Source: Polaromonas sp.
Lineage (GTDB): Bacteria; Pseudomonadota; Gammaproteobacteria; Burkholderiales; Burkholderiaceae_C
Assembly: GCA_013298815.1 (NCBI GenBank)
Contig: JAAFJF010000004.1
Coordinates: 61,761-125,760, forward strand
DNA: 64,000 nucleotides
Direction: 5' to 3'
The stretch's first letter is position 1. The number at the start of each line of letters is the position of its first letter. The notes under the pieces were generated by a model that was given only the letters and a program-made list of their open reading frames with translations, was not told the DNA's origin and ran no database searches. Made by a program: the position numbers and the translations under genes. Positions 36,455-45,086 of this stretch are shown here, piece after piece.

Positions 36455-38575
36455 ATGACAAAGTATTCAAACATCCGCCTGCGCCCAAGCATCGTTTTGC
36501 TGTTTGTCATTCTTGTCGTACCCATTTTTACCGCCATGTTGTGGTTTACGTACACAACAAACGACTCCATGACGCGTACTAACGCCAAAGACTTGATGGA
36601 GCGCTTTCGTTTTGAGGCAACGACCAACACACAAAACTTGCTCAAACCGATAGAAACCATGGTGTCCACAGCAGCGACATTAGGTGGCGCACAGCAACAG
36701 TTTTTTCGGAATGAAAATTCTTGGGATTATTTGAAAGACATTCTTTCGCATAGTGAGACAACGAGCAGCGTCTATGTAGGCTTTGAAGACGGTACATTTC
36801 GGATGGTGATGCGCACCGTAGCGGGCATGATCATACAAAACCAGTCTGTGCCTGCAGAGTCTAGCTTGGCCTACCGTTGGATTGATCGTAGTGACCCAAA
36901 GTTAGATGGCAATTCTGTTTTTGATGTATTCACGTTTAAAAACAAACAAGATCTAGCTATTGCGTCAACGCAAGTACCAGCCACTTATGATCCGCGTCAA
37001 CGCGATTGGTACAGAGCAGCCTCTATCAACAAAAAGGTGACCATAACGGCACCCTATGTTTTTTCGTCGTCGGGCCTGCCGGGCATCACCATCGCGGCAC
37101 CTTTTTATGCCGAAGGGAAAATGGTAGGCGTAATAGCGGCAGATATCACGCTGGACAATTTATCTAAATTCTTGGCTGAACGCGTTGTCAGCAAAGGGGC
37201 CATGAGTTTGATCATTGACGACCACGACAAAGTCATTGCAAACTCAAATTTAAAGGAGCAAGCCAAACGCATTGCTGGGAAAATCGACCTCAAACATGTG
37301 GGTGCACTAGACAGCGATCTACCCGCTTTGGCCATGGTGCAACAGTCCAAGGTAGTCAACAAAGATAATTTTACTTTTGTACATCCTACTACCAAGGAAG
37401 AATATGCCGCTAGTTTTAGCAGCTTCTCATCCGACAGCAGTAAAAAATGGCAAATTTTAATATTGGCACCTTTAGATGACTTTTCAGGCCCGCTTAAAGA
37501 AAACAACAAACGCCTGCTCATCTTCGGCACGTTAGCCATCGTTTTACAAATATTGTTTATCTATTTTTTATCGAGACTCATCGCCAAACCGCTTGAACGG
37601 TTGGAGAAAAAAGTCAATGATGTTAGGGAACTGGTCGAAGTAGCCGAGCCCGAAGTCATTGCATCTCCCATTCGTGAAATCGCTTCGCTTAGCCGCGCTG
37701 TAGATACGTTAGACCATGCGGTTCGCTCGTTCGCAGCATTTGTGCCAGTTGGCTTGGTCAAGCATTTGATTGAGTCAGAACAGCAACTACAACTGGGTGG
37801 TAAGAGCCGCTTTCTAACCATCATGTTTTGTGATGTCGAAGCTTTTTCAACTTTGGCAGAAAGTAGCCCGTCGCAAGAACTATTAACTCGTATTTCCGCT
37901 TACCTAGAAGTGGTCACACTGGCTGTTAACGAACAACATGGCACGATTGATAAGTTTATTGGCGATGCAGCTATGGCATTTTGGGGCGCTCCAGTAGAAC
38001 TGAATGACCATGCGTGGCACGCTTGCGCTGCCGCTATTCGTATCAGCCAGCGTATGGCGAAGCTTAACGAACAATGGGTCTCTGAAGGCCTTGCACCACT
38101 ACAGATACGGGTAGGTATTCACTGCGATTCTGTTATGGTGGGTAACATCGGCTCCAAGCACCGCATGAGCTACACGGTGATGGGCGATGCAGTTAATATA
38201 ACGTCACGCTTAGAAGGCATCAACAAAGAATACGGTACGCAGATTTGCGTAAGCCAATCCATTTACCGCGAAGTCGGTGAACGTCTGTCACTTCGCCCGA
38301 TTGATGAAGTGACCGTCAAAGGTCGTCGTGGCGCTTTGCACATCTATGAATTGTTAGGCGTGATTGACAACGAAAATCCAACGTCAGGCTTAGAAGCCAG
38401 CGAAGAAAAAATCGAGCAATGCAGGCTAACAAAACTAGCTCATCAAGCCTATGCTGATAAAAACTGGCACGAAGCGGCAAATCGCTATGAAGCGTTACTA
38501 GCGCTCTACCCTAAAGATCCTCTCGCTGGCAATATGCTGATGCGTAGCCAAATAGCCGCCAAAAATGAGCTTTGA
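36455..38575 (+). CDS. Membrane sensor adenylate/guanylate cyclase (dCache-HAMP-class III)
   Basis: A 706-residue receptor cyclase. A membrane helix near 12-32 is followed by a periplasmic dCache-like sensor (DPRQRDWYRAAS, then GVIAADITLDNLS), a second helix near 350-370 (LLIFGTLAIVLQILFIYFL), a HAMP-like linker, and the class III cyclase domain with FCDVEAFSTLAE, IGDAAMAFWGAPVE and GDAVNITSRLEGINK. Metal-binding Asp residues are present. A short TPR-like tail ends the protein. It should turn a small-molecule signal into cAMP or cGMP. The 196-base gap to valS holds an AT-rich stretch and no clear promoter. Confidence 0.9.
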   Translation: MTKYSNIRLRPSIVLLFVILVVPIFTAMLWFTYTTNDSMTRTNAKDLMERFRFEATTNTQNLLKPIETMVSTAATLGGAQQQFFRNENSWDYLKDILSHSETTSSVYVGFEDGTFRMVMRTVAGMIIQNQSVPAESSLAYRWIDRSDPKLDGNSVFDVFTFKNKQDLAIASTQVPATYDPRQRDWYRAASINKKVTITAPYVFSSSGLPGITIAAPFYAEGKMVGVIAADITLDNLSKFLAERVVSKGAMSLIIDDHDKVIANSNLKEQAKRIAGKIDLKHVGALDSDLPALAMVQQSKVVNKDNFTFVHPTTKEEYAASFSSFSSDSSKKWQILILAPLDDFSGPLKENNKRLLIFGTLAIVLQILFIYFLSRLIAKPLERLEKKVNDVRELVEVAEPEVIASPIREIASLSRAVDTLDHAVRSFAAFVPVGLVKHLIESEQQLQLGGKSRFLTIMFCDVEAFSTLAESSPSQELLTRISAYLEVVTLAVNEQHGTIDKFIGDAAMAFWGAPVELNDHAWHACAAAIRISQRMAKLNEQWVSEGLAPLQIRVGIHCDSVMVGNIGSKHRMSYTVMGDAVNITSRLEGINKEYGTQICVSQSIYREVGERLSLRPIDEVTVKGRRGALHIYELLGVIDNENPTSGLEASEEKIEQCRLTKLAHQAYADKNWHEAANRYEALLALYPKDPLAGNMLMRSQIAAKNEL

Positions 38576-38615
38576 CCAAACGAGCAATCGCCAAATAGGC
38601 TACAAAAATATGCTG

Positions 38616-38661
38616 CACATTAAATAGCTTAAAAGGCAATAAATACGCCGGCTAAATGCCA
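38616..38661 (+). repeat. Dispersed ~50-bp repeat, intergenic copy (cyclase/indolepyruvate oxidoreductase)
   Basis: It contains AATAGCTTAAAAGGCAATAA, then ATACGCCGGCTAAATGCCA, and lies between the convergent cyclase and oxidoreductase genes. Confidence 0.8.
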
Positions 38662-38695
38662 ATTTAAGCAAATTAAATTGGTTATTTAATATAAC

Positions 38696-41600
38696 TCAAA
38701 CCTGTTTCATCAACACATCCCACTTCAAACGCGCTGCAGCTGCATTTTTTTCTTTCACATGGCCAAAACCTTTGATGCCATCTGGAATGCGGGCGATATC
38801 AAGCGCGAGTGGCATAAGAGTATACGCATTCTCCAACGACAGTTTAAGCATCACAGCTTCCATGCTCTTGCAGTAGTCAACTAGAAGTGCTCGCTCCATG
38901 CGCCGCTCTGACGTTTTGCCAAAGATATCAAAAGGAGTCCCACGCAGTCCTTTGAACTTGGCTAGCAGTTTAAAACTGGTCAGCATCCAAGGGCCAAATT
39001 GCTGCTTTTGCAGCTCACCTCTGTCATTTTTCTTGGCAATCAATGGCGGCGCAAGGTGATAGTTGAGTTTATAGTCACCATCAAACATAGAAGCGACCTT
39101 TTTCTCAAACGTACCGTCGCTGTGCAAACGCGCCACTTCGTACTCGTCTTTGTAGGCCATGAGTTTGAAGAGGTTTTTGGCAACTGCTTCGGTTAGGTTC
39201 AGGCTCTTCGAATCAACACTAGTTTTCAATGAAGATTCTTTGCTGCGAATTTTCTCAACAAAATCAACGTACTTAGCGGCGTAAGCGGTGTTTTGATAAG
39301 CGGTTAAAAATTCAACACGTTTCGCGATGACGTCTTCTAACGAATCACGTTTTTTAAACTCAATCACATTCACAGCGCTATTGCTAGCATGCAACAACGG
39401 CTCAACCTCGGCCCAATTGTGTGCAGCGCGGCAACCCCATTCAAACGCGGTTTTATTGTTATCAACGGCCACAGCGTTCAGCTCAATCGCCCGTATGAGG
39501 GATGTCTTTTGCAACGGTATCCAGCCTTTTTGCCAAGCATAGCCCAACATAATAGGATTGGTGTAAATACTGTCACCCATCATCACCGTAGCCAAAGCAT
39601 CGGCATTGAAGGCACTCACACCGTCTTCGCCGACTATGGCAGTGATGCTATCCACACAGCTTTGTGACGGATTTTGCCAATTGGCATTTTTCACAAAAGC
39701 TGCCGTCGGCGTGCTGTGCGCATTGAGCGCAACATGGGTGCGCCCTACACGCATGCGCATGGTAGTTTCTTTGTTGGCAGAAACAATCGGGTCGCAACCG
39801 ATGATCAAATCCGCGCCCGCCATACCCACGCGGGTGGTGCGGATATCGTCTTGGTGGTCAGCAATCAGCACATGGCTCCAAGTCGCACCGCCTTTTTGCG
39901 CCAAACCACCAGCGTCTTGTGTGACGATGCCTTTGCCCTCGATATGCGCGGCAAAACCCAGCAATTGCCCAATGGTGATGACGCCTGTGCCACCCACGCC
40001 ATTGACGACAATGCCATAGGCTTGTGCCGTAGGCAAAATGACAGGCTCTGGTAATGCAGACATGGCAAACGGATTTTGCATCGCATTCGTCGCCTTGCTT
40101 TTTTTCTTGAGTTGACCGCCTTCAACAGTGACAAAACTCGGGCAAAAGCCTTTGACACAGGAAAAATCTTTATTGCAGCTACTTTGGTTGATCGTGCGTT
40201 TGCGACCAAAGTCTGTCTCCAACGGCTCAACGCTTAAGCAATTGCTCTGCACACTACAGTCGCCACAGCCTTCACAAACCAATTCGTTGATAACGACACG
40301 CTTGGCCACATCCACCATGGTGCCGCGCTTTCGACGACGGCGTTTTTCAGTGGCACAGGTTTGGTCGTAGATGATGACGGTTGTTCCCTTGATCTCGCGG
40401 AATTGCTTTTGAATCGTGTCTAGCTCGTCACGGTGATGTACGGTGACGCCATCGACCAATTTGATTCCCTCGTATTTTTCAGGTTCATCAGTAACAACGA
40501 CAATTTTTGCAGCACCTTCCGCCTGCATGGATTGCGCAATTTGTACCACCGAATGGCCTTCAGGTCGCTCACCCACAGGCTGACCACCCGTCATAGCCAC
40601 CGCATCGTTGTATAAAATTTTGTAGGTGATATTGACACCCGCTGCAATGGCTTGCCGAACGGCGAGTAAACCACTATGAAAGTATGTACCATCGCCCAAA
40701 TTGGCAAAGATATGCTGATCCGTTGTGAAGGGCTGCTGCCCAACCCAAGGTACACCTTCCCCCCCCATTTGGGTGAAACCAATTGTGGACCTATCCATCC
40801 AAATACTCATGAAATGACAACCAATACCTGCCATGGCGCGCGAACCTTCTGGCACTTTCGTAGAGGTATTGTGTGGGCAACCCGAGCAAAACCAAGGTTG
40901 ACGTTCGGCATCGCTGAGCTGCTGAATCGTCTGAACATTCATGGCACGTTCTTTGGCTTCTAAAATGGCCAACTGCGCATCTATCCCTTTGCGAATATCA
41001 CTGCCTGAACCGCCATCCATGCCAAGTTTTTTGAGTCTACCGGCAATCGCTTTGGCGATGATGGCAGGCGACAAATCGGCATTTGCCCGCAGCAAGGTGT
41101 TAGCACTTGGATTAGGCATGGACCATTCACCACCAGTGAATTTAGAATCTTTGCCACCCTCCATCTCATTGAATTTACCCAGCACCGTTGGACGGACATC
41201 ATCTCGCCAGTTGTACAGCTCTTCTTTCAGTTGATATTCAATGACTTGGCGCTTTTCTTCCACTACCAAAATTTCTTGTAAACCAGTGGCGAATTCACGT
41301 GTCAACTGGGCTTCCAAAGGCCAAACCACGCCGACTTTATGCAGACGAATGCCAAGCTGGCGACATGTAGCATCGTCTAAACCTAAATCCAGCAAAGCTT
41401 GACGGGTATCGTTGTAGGCTTTGCCACTGGCTATCAAGCCAAAGCGATCGTTTTTTCCTTCAATGGCGTTGTAATTGAGTTTATTGGCGCGAATGTAAGC
41501 CAAAGCGGCATACCATTTGTAATCAAACAAGCGTGCTTCTTGATCTAGCGCAGCATCTGGCCAGCGGATATGCAAGCCGCCAGCAGGCATTTCGAAATCG

Positions 41601-42310
41601 GTAGGCGTGATGATTTTGACGCGCTCAGGGTCAATCATCGCTGTTGCACTGGACTCGACAATTTCTTGAATCGTTTTCATGCCCGCCCAAACACCAGAGA
41701 AGCGACTCATAGCAAAGGCGTGAATACCTAAATCAAGTATTTCTTGAACATTGGCAGGAAAGAATACTGGCAAACCGCAGGCTTTAAAAATGTGGTCACT
41801 TTGGTGTGCGGCGGTTGAGCTTTTAGAAATGTGGTCGTCGCCTGCGACAGCAATCACACCACCAAACTCTGTCGTGCCCGCCATGTTGGCGTGTTTAAAG
41901 ACATCCGAGCAACGATCAACACCCGGCCCTTTTCCATACCAGATACCAAACACACCATCAAACTTGTTGGTGCCAGGTGGCGAGAAGCCGAGTTGCTGCG
42001 TACCCCACAGCGCAGTAGCGGCCAATTCTTCATTGACACCTGGTTGGAAGACGATGTTTTGCGCTTTTAAGTATGGTGCAGCTTTCCACAGTGCCTGGTC
42101 ATACCCGCCCAATGGGGAACCGCGATAACCACTGACAAAACCTGCTGTATTTTTGCCCTGCAATTGGTCGCGCAAGCGTTGTAGCATGGGCAGCTTCACT
42201 AAAGCTTGCACGCCGCTCATGAAAGCGCTACCGTAATCTAGCGAATATTTGTCGTCCAACGTCACGGTTTCTAGCGCTTTGCGTATGTGCTCTGGCAAGG
42301 GTGCATTCAT
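38696..42310 (-). CDS. Indolepyruvate ferredoxin oxidoreductase, fused alpha-beta
   Basis: A 1204-residue cytosolic enzyme oxidatively decarboxylating aryl-pyruvates to aryl-CoA with ferredoxin-like electron transfer. The N-terminal pyrimidine-binding domain (AGFVSGYRGSPLGGYDQALW), the thiamine diphosphate region, a 4Fe-4S cluster motif (CEGCGDCSVQSNC, near residue 660) and the C-terminal gamma-like domain (VVNGVGGTGVITIGQLLG) are all in one chain, the form common in proteobacteria. A divergent Lrp/AsnC regulator 124 bases away suggests amino-acid control. Confidence 0.92.
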   Translation of the reverse strand: MNAPLPEHIRKALETVTLDDKYSLDYGSAFMSGVQALVKLPMLQRLRDQLQGKNTAGFVSGYRGSPLGGYDQALWKAAPYLKAQNIVFQPGVNEELAATALWGTQQLGFSPPGTNKFDGVFGIWYGKGPGVDRCSDVFKHANMAGTTEFGGVIAVAGDDHISKSSTAAHQSDHIFKACGLPVFFPANVQEILDLGIHAFAMSRFSGVWAGMKTIQEIVESSATAMIDPERVKIITPTDFEMPAGGLHIRWPDAALDQEARLFDYKWYAALAYIRANKLNYNAIEGKNDRFGLIASGKAYNDTRQALLDLGLDDATCRQLGIRLHKVGVVWPLEAQLTREFATGLQEILVVEEKRQVIEYQLKEELYNWRDDVRPTVLGKFNEMEGGKDSKFTGGEWSMPNPSANTLLRANADLSPAIIAKAIAGRLKKLGMDGGSGSDIRKGIDAQLAILEAKERAMNVQTIQQLSDAERQPWFCSGCPHNTSTKVPEGSRAMAGIGCHFMSIWMDRSTIGFTQMGGEGVPWVGQQPFTTDQHIFANLGDGTYFHSGLLAVRQAIAAGVNITYKILYNDAVAMTGGQPVGERPEGHSVVQIAQSMQAEGAAKIVVVTDEPEKYEGIKLVDGVTVHHRDELDTIQKQFREIKGTTVIIYDQTCATEKRRRRKRGTMVDVAKRVVINELVCEGCGDCSVQSNCLSVEPLETDFGRKRTINQSSCNKDFSCVKGFCPSFVTVEGGQLKKKSKATNAMQNPFAMSALPEPVILPTAQAYGIVVNGVGGTGVITIGQLLGFAAHIEGKGIVTQDAGGLAQKGGATWSHVLIADHQDDIRTTRVGMAGADLIIGCDPIVSANKETTMRMRVGRTHVALNAHSTPTAAFVKNANWQNPSQSCVDSITAIVGEDGVSAFNADALATVMMGDSIYTNPIMLGYAWQKGWIPLQKTSLIRAIELNAVAVDNNKTAFEWGCRAAHNWAEVEPLLHASNSAVNVIEFKKRDSLEDVIAKRVEFLTAYQNTAYAAKYVDFVEKIRSKESSLKTSVDSKSLNLTEAVAKNLFKLMAYKDEYEVARLHSDGTFEKKVASMFDGDYKLNYHLAPPLIAKKNDRGELQKQQFGPWMLTSFKLLAKFKGLRGTPFDIFGKTSERRMERALLVDYCKSMEAVMLKLSLENAYTLMPLALDIARIPDGIKGFGHVKEKNAAAARLKWDVLMKQV

Positions 42311-42434
42311 GCTGTAGGTCTCTCGTTGTAATTTGTATTATTGCAAAGTGTATGCCTGATGAGCGGGTAAGTGTTTGCTATTTTTGCTTGAAATTAGCTG
42401 GTTTATGGATAAATCTTGCTTAAAATATGAAAAT

Positions 42435-42923
42435 ATGGAAACACTTGATAAGTTTGATGTCTTGATATTGAAAGAACTGCAAGCAGATGGACGACTCACC
42501 AATGCTGAACTGGCGTCGCGTGTAGGTCTGTCAGCTGCGCCCTGCTGGCGACGCGTTCGAGTGCTAGAAGAAAGCGGTTTCATCAAGGGTTATCGCGCTG
42601 AGATCGATCGCCATAAAATCGGTTTGGGTGTTTTGGCGTTTGTAAGGCTTGACGCCGAGCGCAATCGGGGGGATGTAACACGTGAGCTGGAAGAAGCCAT
42701 CAAAAAACTACCCCAAGTGGTAAGTTGTCATTACATCAGCGGCACAGGCACATTTGAATTGCAAGTGGTGGCCCAAGATCTAGACAATTTCTCGAACTTT
42801 GCATTGAAGCAATTGATCAACCTGCCGAATGTGAAAGATCTCCACACCAGCTTCTCCTTGGGTGAGGTGAAAGCCAGCAGCGAATTACCGCTAGACCATT
42901 TAGTGAAAAAATTGGCCCGGTAA
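42435..42923 (+). CDS. Lrp/AsnC family transcriptional regulator
   Basis: A 162-residue regulator. The N-terminal helix-turn-helix LDKFDVLILKELQADGRLTN and ELASRVGLSAAPCWRRVRVL, then the RAM ligand domain with VVSCHYISGTGTFELQVVA, are typical. It is divergent from the indolepyruvate oxidoreductase and probably controls it in response to aromatic or branched amino acids. ATG 42435 is chosen on family length; ATG 42405 is also in frame. Its stop is 2 bases from the convergent mltA stop. Confidence 0.9.
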   Translation: METLDKFDVLILKELQADGRLTNAELASRVGLSAAPCWRRVRVLEESGFIKGYRAEIDRHKIGLGVLAFVRLDAERNRGDVTRELEEAIKKLPQVVSCHYISGTGTFELQVVAQDLDNFSNFALKQLINLPNVKDLHTSFSLGEVKASSELPLDHLVKKLAR

Positions 42924-42925
42924 AA

Positions 42926-44095
42926 CTAATGCGGTGACTTAGGCCACAACACCCACATTTGCAATGGTTGTTTGATACGCCCAGCTAAGTCCCCAGCTTC
43001 TGCGCCCCACCCCATAAAGTAATCAGCGCGAACTGCCCCTGTGATGGCGCTGCCTGTGTCCTGCGCAAAAACCATTTTTTGAAAACGTTGTGCAGCACCC
43101 TCTGAACCACTGCTAGATAGCCACACTGGCGTGCCATAGGGTATGCTGGCGCGGTCTACAGCTATAGAGCGTCCGGGTGTGAGCGGAACGCCTTGCGCAC
43201 CTTTAGGACCAATTTGTGTATCTGGCATGGCCTCTTCACGAAAGAAAACCACACGAGGGTTGCTCCATAGCAGCTCATTCAAACGATGTGGATTACGAGC
43301 CAACCAACTTTTGATGCCTGGCCAAGATACATCGCGCGTACTGCCTTGGTCTAACAGCCACCGCCCAACACTTTTATAGGGTTGCTCATTGGTGCTGGCA
43401 TAAGCTAATCGCGCCATCCGTTTTGAGCCGTCTTCCTCTAGTATATTGACACGACCTGAGCCTTGAATATGCAAAATCAAGGCGTCTATTGGGTCTGCGA
43501 CGTAAGCAATTTCTAACCCGCGCAATTGCGCTTTTACTTGCGGCAAAGTATCCATTTCTTGCCGCGTGTACCATGGGGTTTTGCCGTTCACATTGACTGG
43601 AGAGCGGTACAAAGGAATGGTAAAACCGGGACGCCATTTGCGAGAAGCTTCTAAAACAGGTTCGTAATAGGAAGTGAGCAAGCCCTCGGTTGGACCTTGC
43701 AAACTTTCTACGCGATAGGGCTGTAAGGTCTTCACCATCCATTGACGCTGATCAGCGCTGTTAGTGTTGCTTAGGCGTCGAATCTCAGGACACAAATACA
43801 CACTAGCAGTTGCAGCGTTTTGGCAACTTTTCAACCATGCGCTCCATGCTTCATGTTGCGTGGCATCGTTGTCTTGCCAACCTGGTAGCTCTCGCCATCG
43901 AACAGGCATCCAGCGGCTCTTAGTTTGCAATATGGGCGCTGGCAGAACACTCGTGTCTTCAACCGCTATGGTCGCCTGGACGACATCTTGACTTGAGGTT
44001 AGTGGCGTCGAGCACGAAGCCAAGAAGCCTACAATCACGCCACTAAGAAAACAATTTTTTAAAAACCTTAGCAAATTATGTCTAGGAAAAATCAT
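42926..44095 (-). CDS. mltA: Membrane-bound lytic murein transglycosylase A
   Basis: A 389-residue lipoprotein: residues 1-28 form a signal peptide ending in the lipobox LASC, with lipidation expected at the Cys. GLLTSYYEPVLEASRK, ILHIQGSGRV and DTGSAITG (catalytic Asp region) are MltA and 3D-domain signatures. It cleaves peptidoglycan strands to anhydro-muropeptides, the source of NagZ substrates. ATG 44095 is chosen because only this start gives a normal lipoprotein signal. That ATG shares the CATG palindrome with the start of the opposite small ORF. Confidence 0.92.
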   Translation of the reverse strand: MIFPRHNLLRFLKNCFLSGVIVGFLASCSTPLTSSQDVVQATIAVEDTSVLPAPILQTKSRWMPVRWRELPGWQDNDATQHEAWSAWLKSCQNAATASVYLCPEIRRLSNTNSADQRQWMVKTLQPYRVESLQGPTEGLLTSYYEPVLEASRKWRPGFTIPLYRSPVNVNGKTPWYTRQEMDTLPQVKAQLRGLEIAYVADPIDALILHIQGSGRVNILEEDGSKRMARLAYASTNEQPYKSVGRWLLDQGSTRDVSWPGIKSWLARNPHRLNELLWSNPRVVFFREEAMPDTQIGPKGAQGVPLTPGRSIAVDRASIPYGTPVWLSSSGSEGAAQRFQKMVFAQDTGSAITGAVRADYFMGWGAEAGDLAGRIKQPLQMWVLWPKSPH

Positions 44096-44273
44096 GACTT
44101 TGTTGTTACTTGAAGCCTTATTGGCGTTGCTGATTTTGATTGGCATCGTTTGGTGGACCATGTTTTCTGGTCGTACCAAGGGCGAGATTCGAAGCGATGA
44201 ACAATTGGATAAAAACAAACATATAGAGTCAAATGAAGCTCCTGCGAAAAGCGCCCGTAAACATCGTTCATAA
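44094..44273 (+). CDS. Small single-pass membrane protein (59 aa), hypothetical
   Basis: ATG 44094 to TAA 44271-44273. Residues 3-21 (LLLLEALLALLILIGIVWW) form one hydrophobic helix, followed by a polar, charged tail ending in KSARKHRS. An AGGA ribosome-binding site is 7 bases upstream. It diverges from mltA, the start codons overlapping within CATG, and converges on the nitrilase gene with a 6-base tail overlap. Helix plus basic tail and the fit between neighbours argue for a real gene. No family is recognised. Confidence 0.5.
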   Translation: MTLLLLEALLALLILIGIVWWTMFSGRTKGEIRSDEQLDKNKHIESNEAPAKSARKHRS

Positions 44274-45074
44274 AATGCGATGCTGCAGTGCAGGTAACTG
44301 TTGACGGTGATGCTTTAATTTAGTGATGTCCAAATCAGCTACCACTACCCCTGCGCCTTCTGGCAAAACTGACAGCACCTCGCCCCAAGGCTCAATCACC
44401 ATCGTATGTCCCCACGTACGACGTCCCGAAGGGTGGGTGCCACCTTGCGCAGGTGCAACCACATACGCCAGATTCTCAATAGCCCTGGCGCGTAGCAAAA
44501 TCTCCCAATGCGCTTGCCCAGTTGTGTAAGTAAATGCACTTGGAACTAACCAAGTATCAACTTCTTGCGTCCGATATAACTCAGGGAAACGCATGTCGTA
44601 ACAAACACTCAAGCCAATTCGCCAAGTATGACCGTCTCTAGAGGGTAGCTCGAAACTGATAGGTTGATCGCCGCGCTGCAAAACGTGTGATTCATCATAA
44701 CGCTCGACACCGTTGTCAAAACGGAACAAATGAATTTTGTCGTACCGCGCTGCCAGCTCACCGTTAGGCGAATAGACCAAAACACTATTACGGACGTGCA
44801 TGGGGTCATCCGTACCCATAGGCATGGTTCCGCCAACGATCCACAGCTTCAAATCACGCGCCATGGTCGCAAAAAATTGCTGGATTTTCCCATGCCCAGG
44901 CTGTTCTGCAATGGCCAATTTATCTGTATCTTTGCTACCAATCATACAAAAATACTCTGGTAAGGCAGCTAGCTCTGCGCCTTGCTCCGCCGCTTGTTTT
45001 AGCAGCGCTGCAGCATGTTGCAAATTAACATCTAAATCGCTGCCAGCGACCATTTGAATTGCAGCTACTTTCAT
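44268..45074 (-). CDS. Carbon-nitrogen hydrolase (nitrilase family, Nit1-like amidase)
   Basis: A 268-residue hydrolase. The catalytic Glu is in AALPEYFCM, Lys in YDKIHLF and Cys in LSVCYDMRFPELYR, the E-K-C triad of the family. The sequence most resembles Nit1/deaminated-glutathione amidases, a metabolite-repair activity. It starts 12 bases after yhdP in the same direction, an order common in betaproteobacteria. Confidence 0.9.
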   Translation of the reverse strand: MKVAAIQMVAGSDLDVNLQHAAALLKQAAEQGAELAALPEYFCMIGSKDTDKLAIAEQPGHGKIQQFFATMARDLKLWIVGGTMPMGTDDPMHVRNSVLVYSPNGELAARYDKIHLFRFDNGVERYDESHVLQRGDQPISFELPSRDGHTWRIGLSVCYDMRFPELYRTQEVDTWLVPSAFTYTTGQAHWEILLRARAIENLAYVVAPAQGGTHPSGRRTWGHTMVIEPWGEVLSVLPEGAGVVVADLDITKLKHHRQQLPALQHRIL

Positions 45075-45086
45075 AAAATCAAATCC

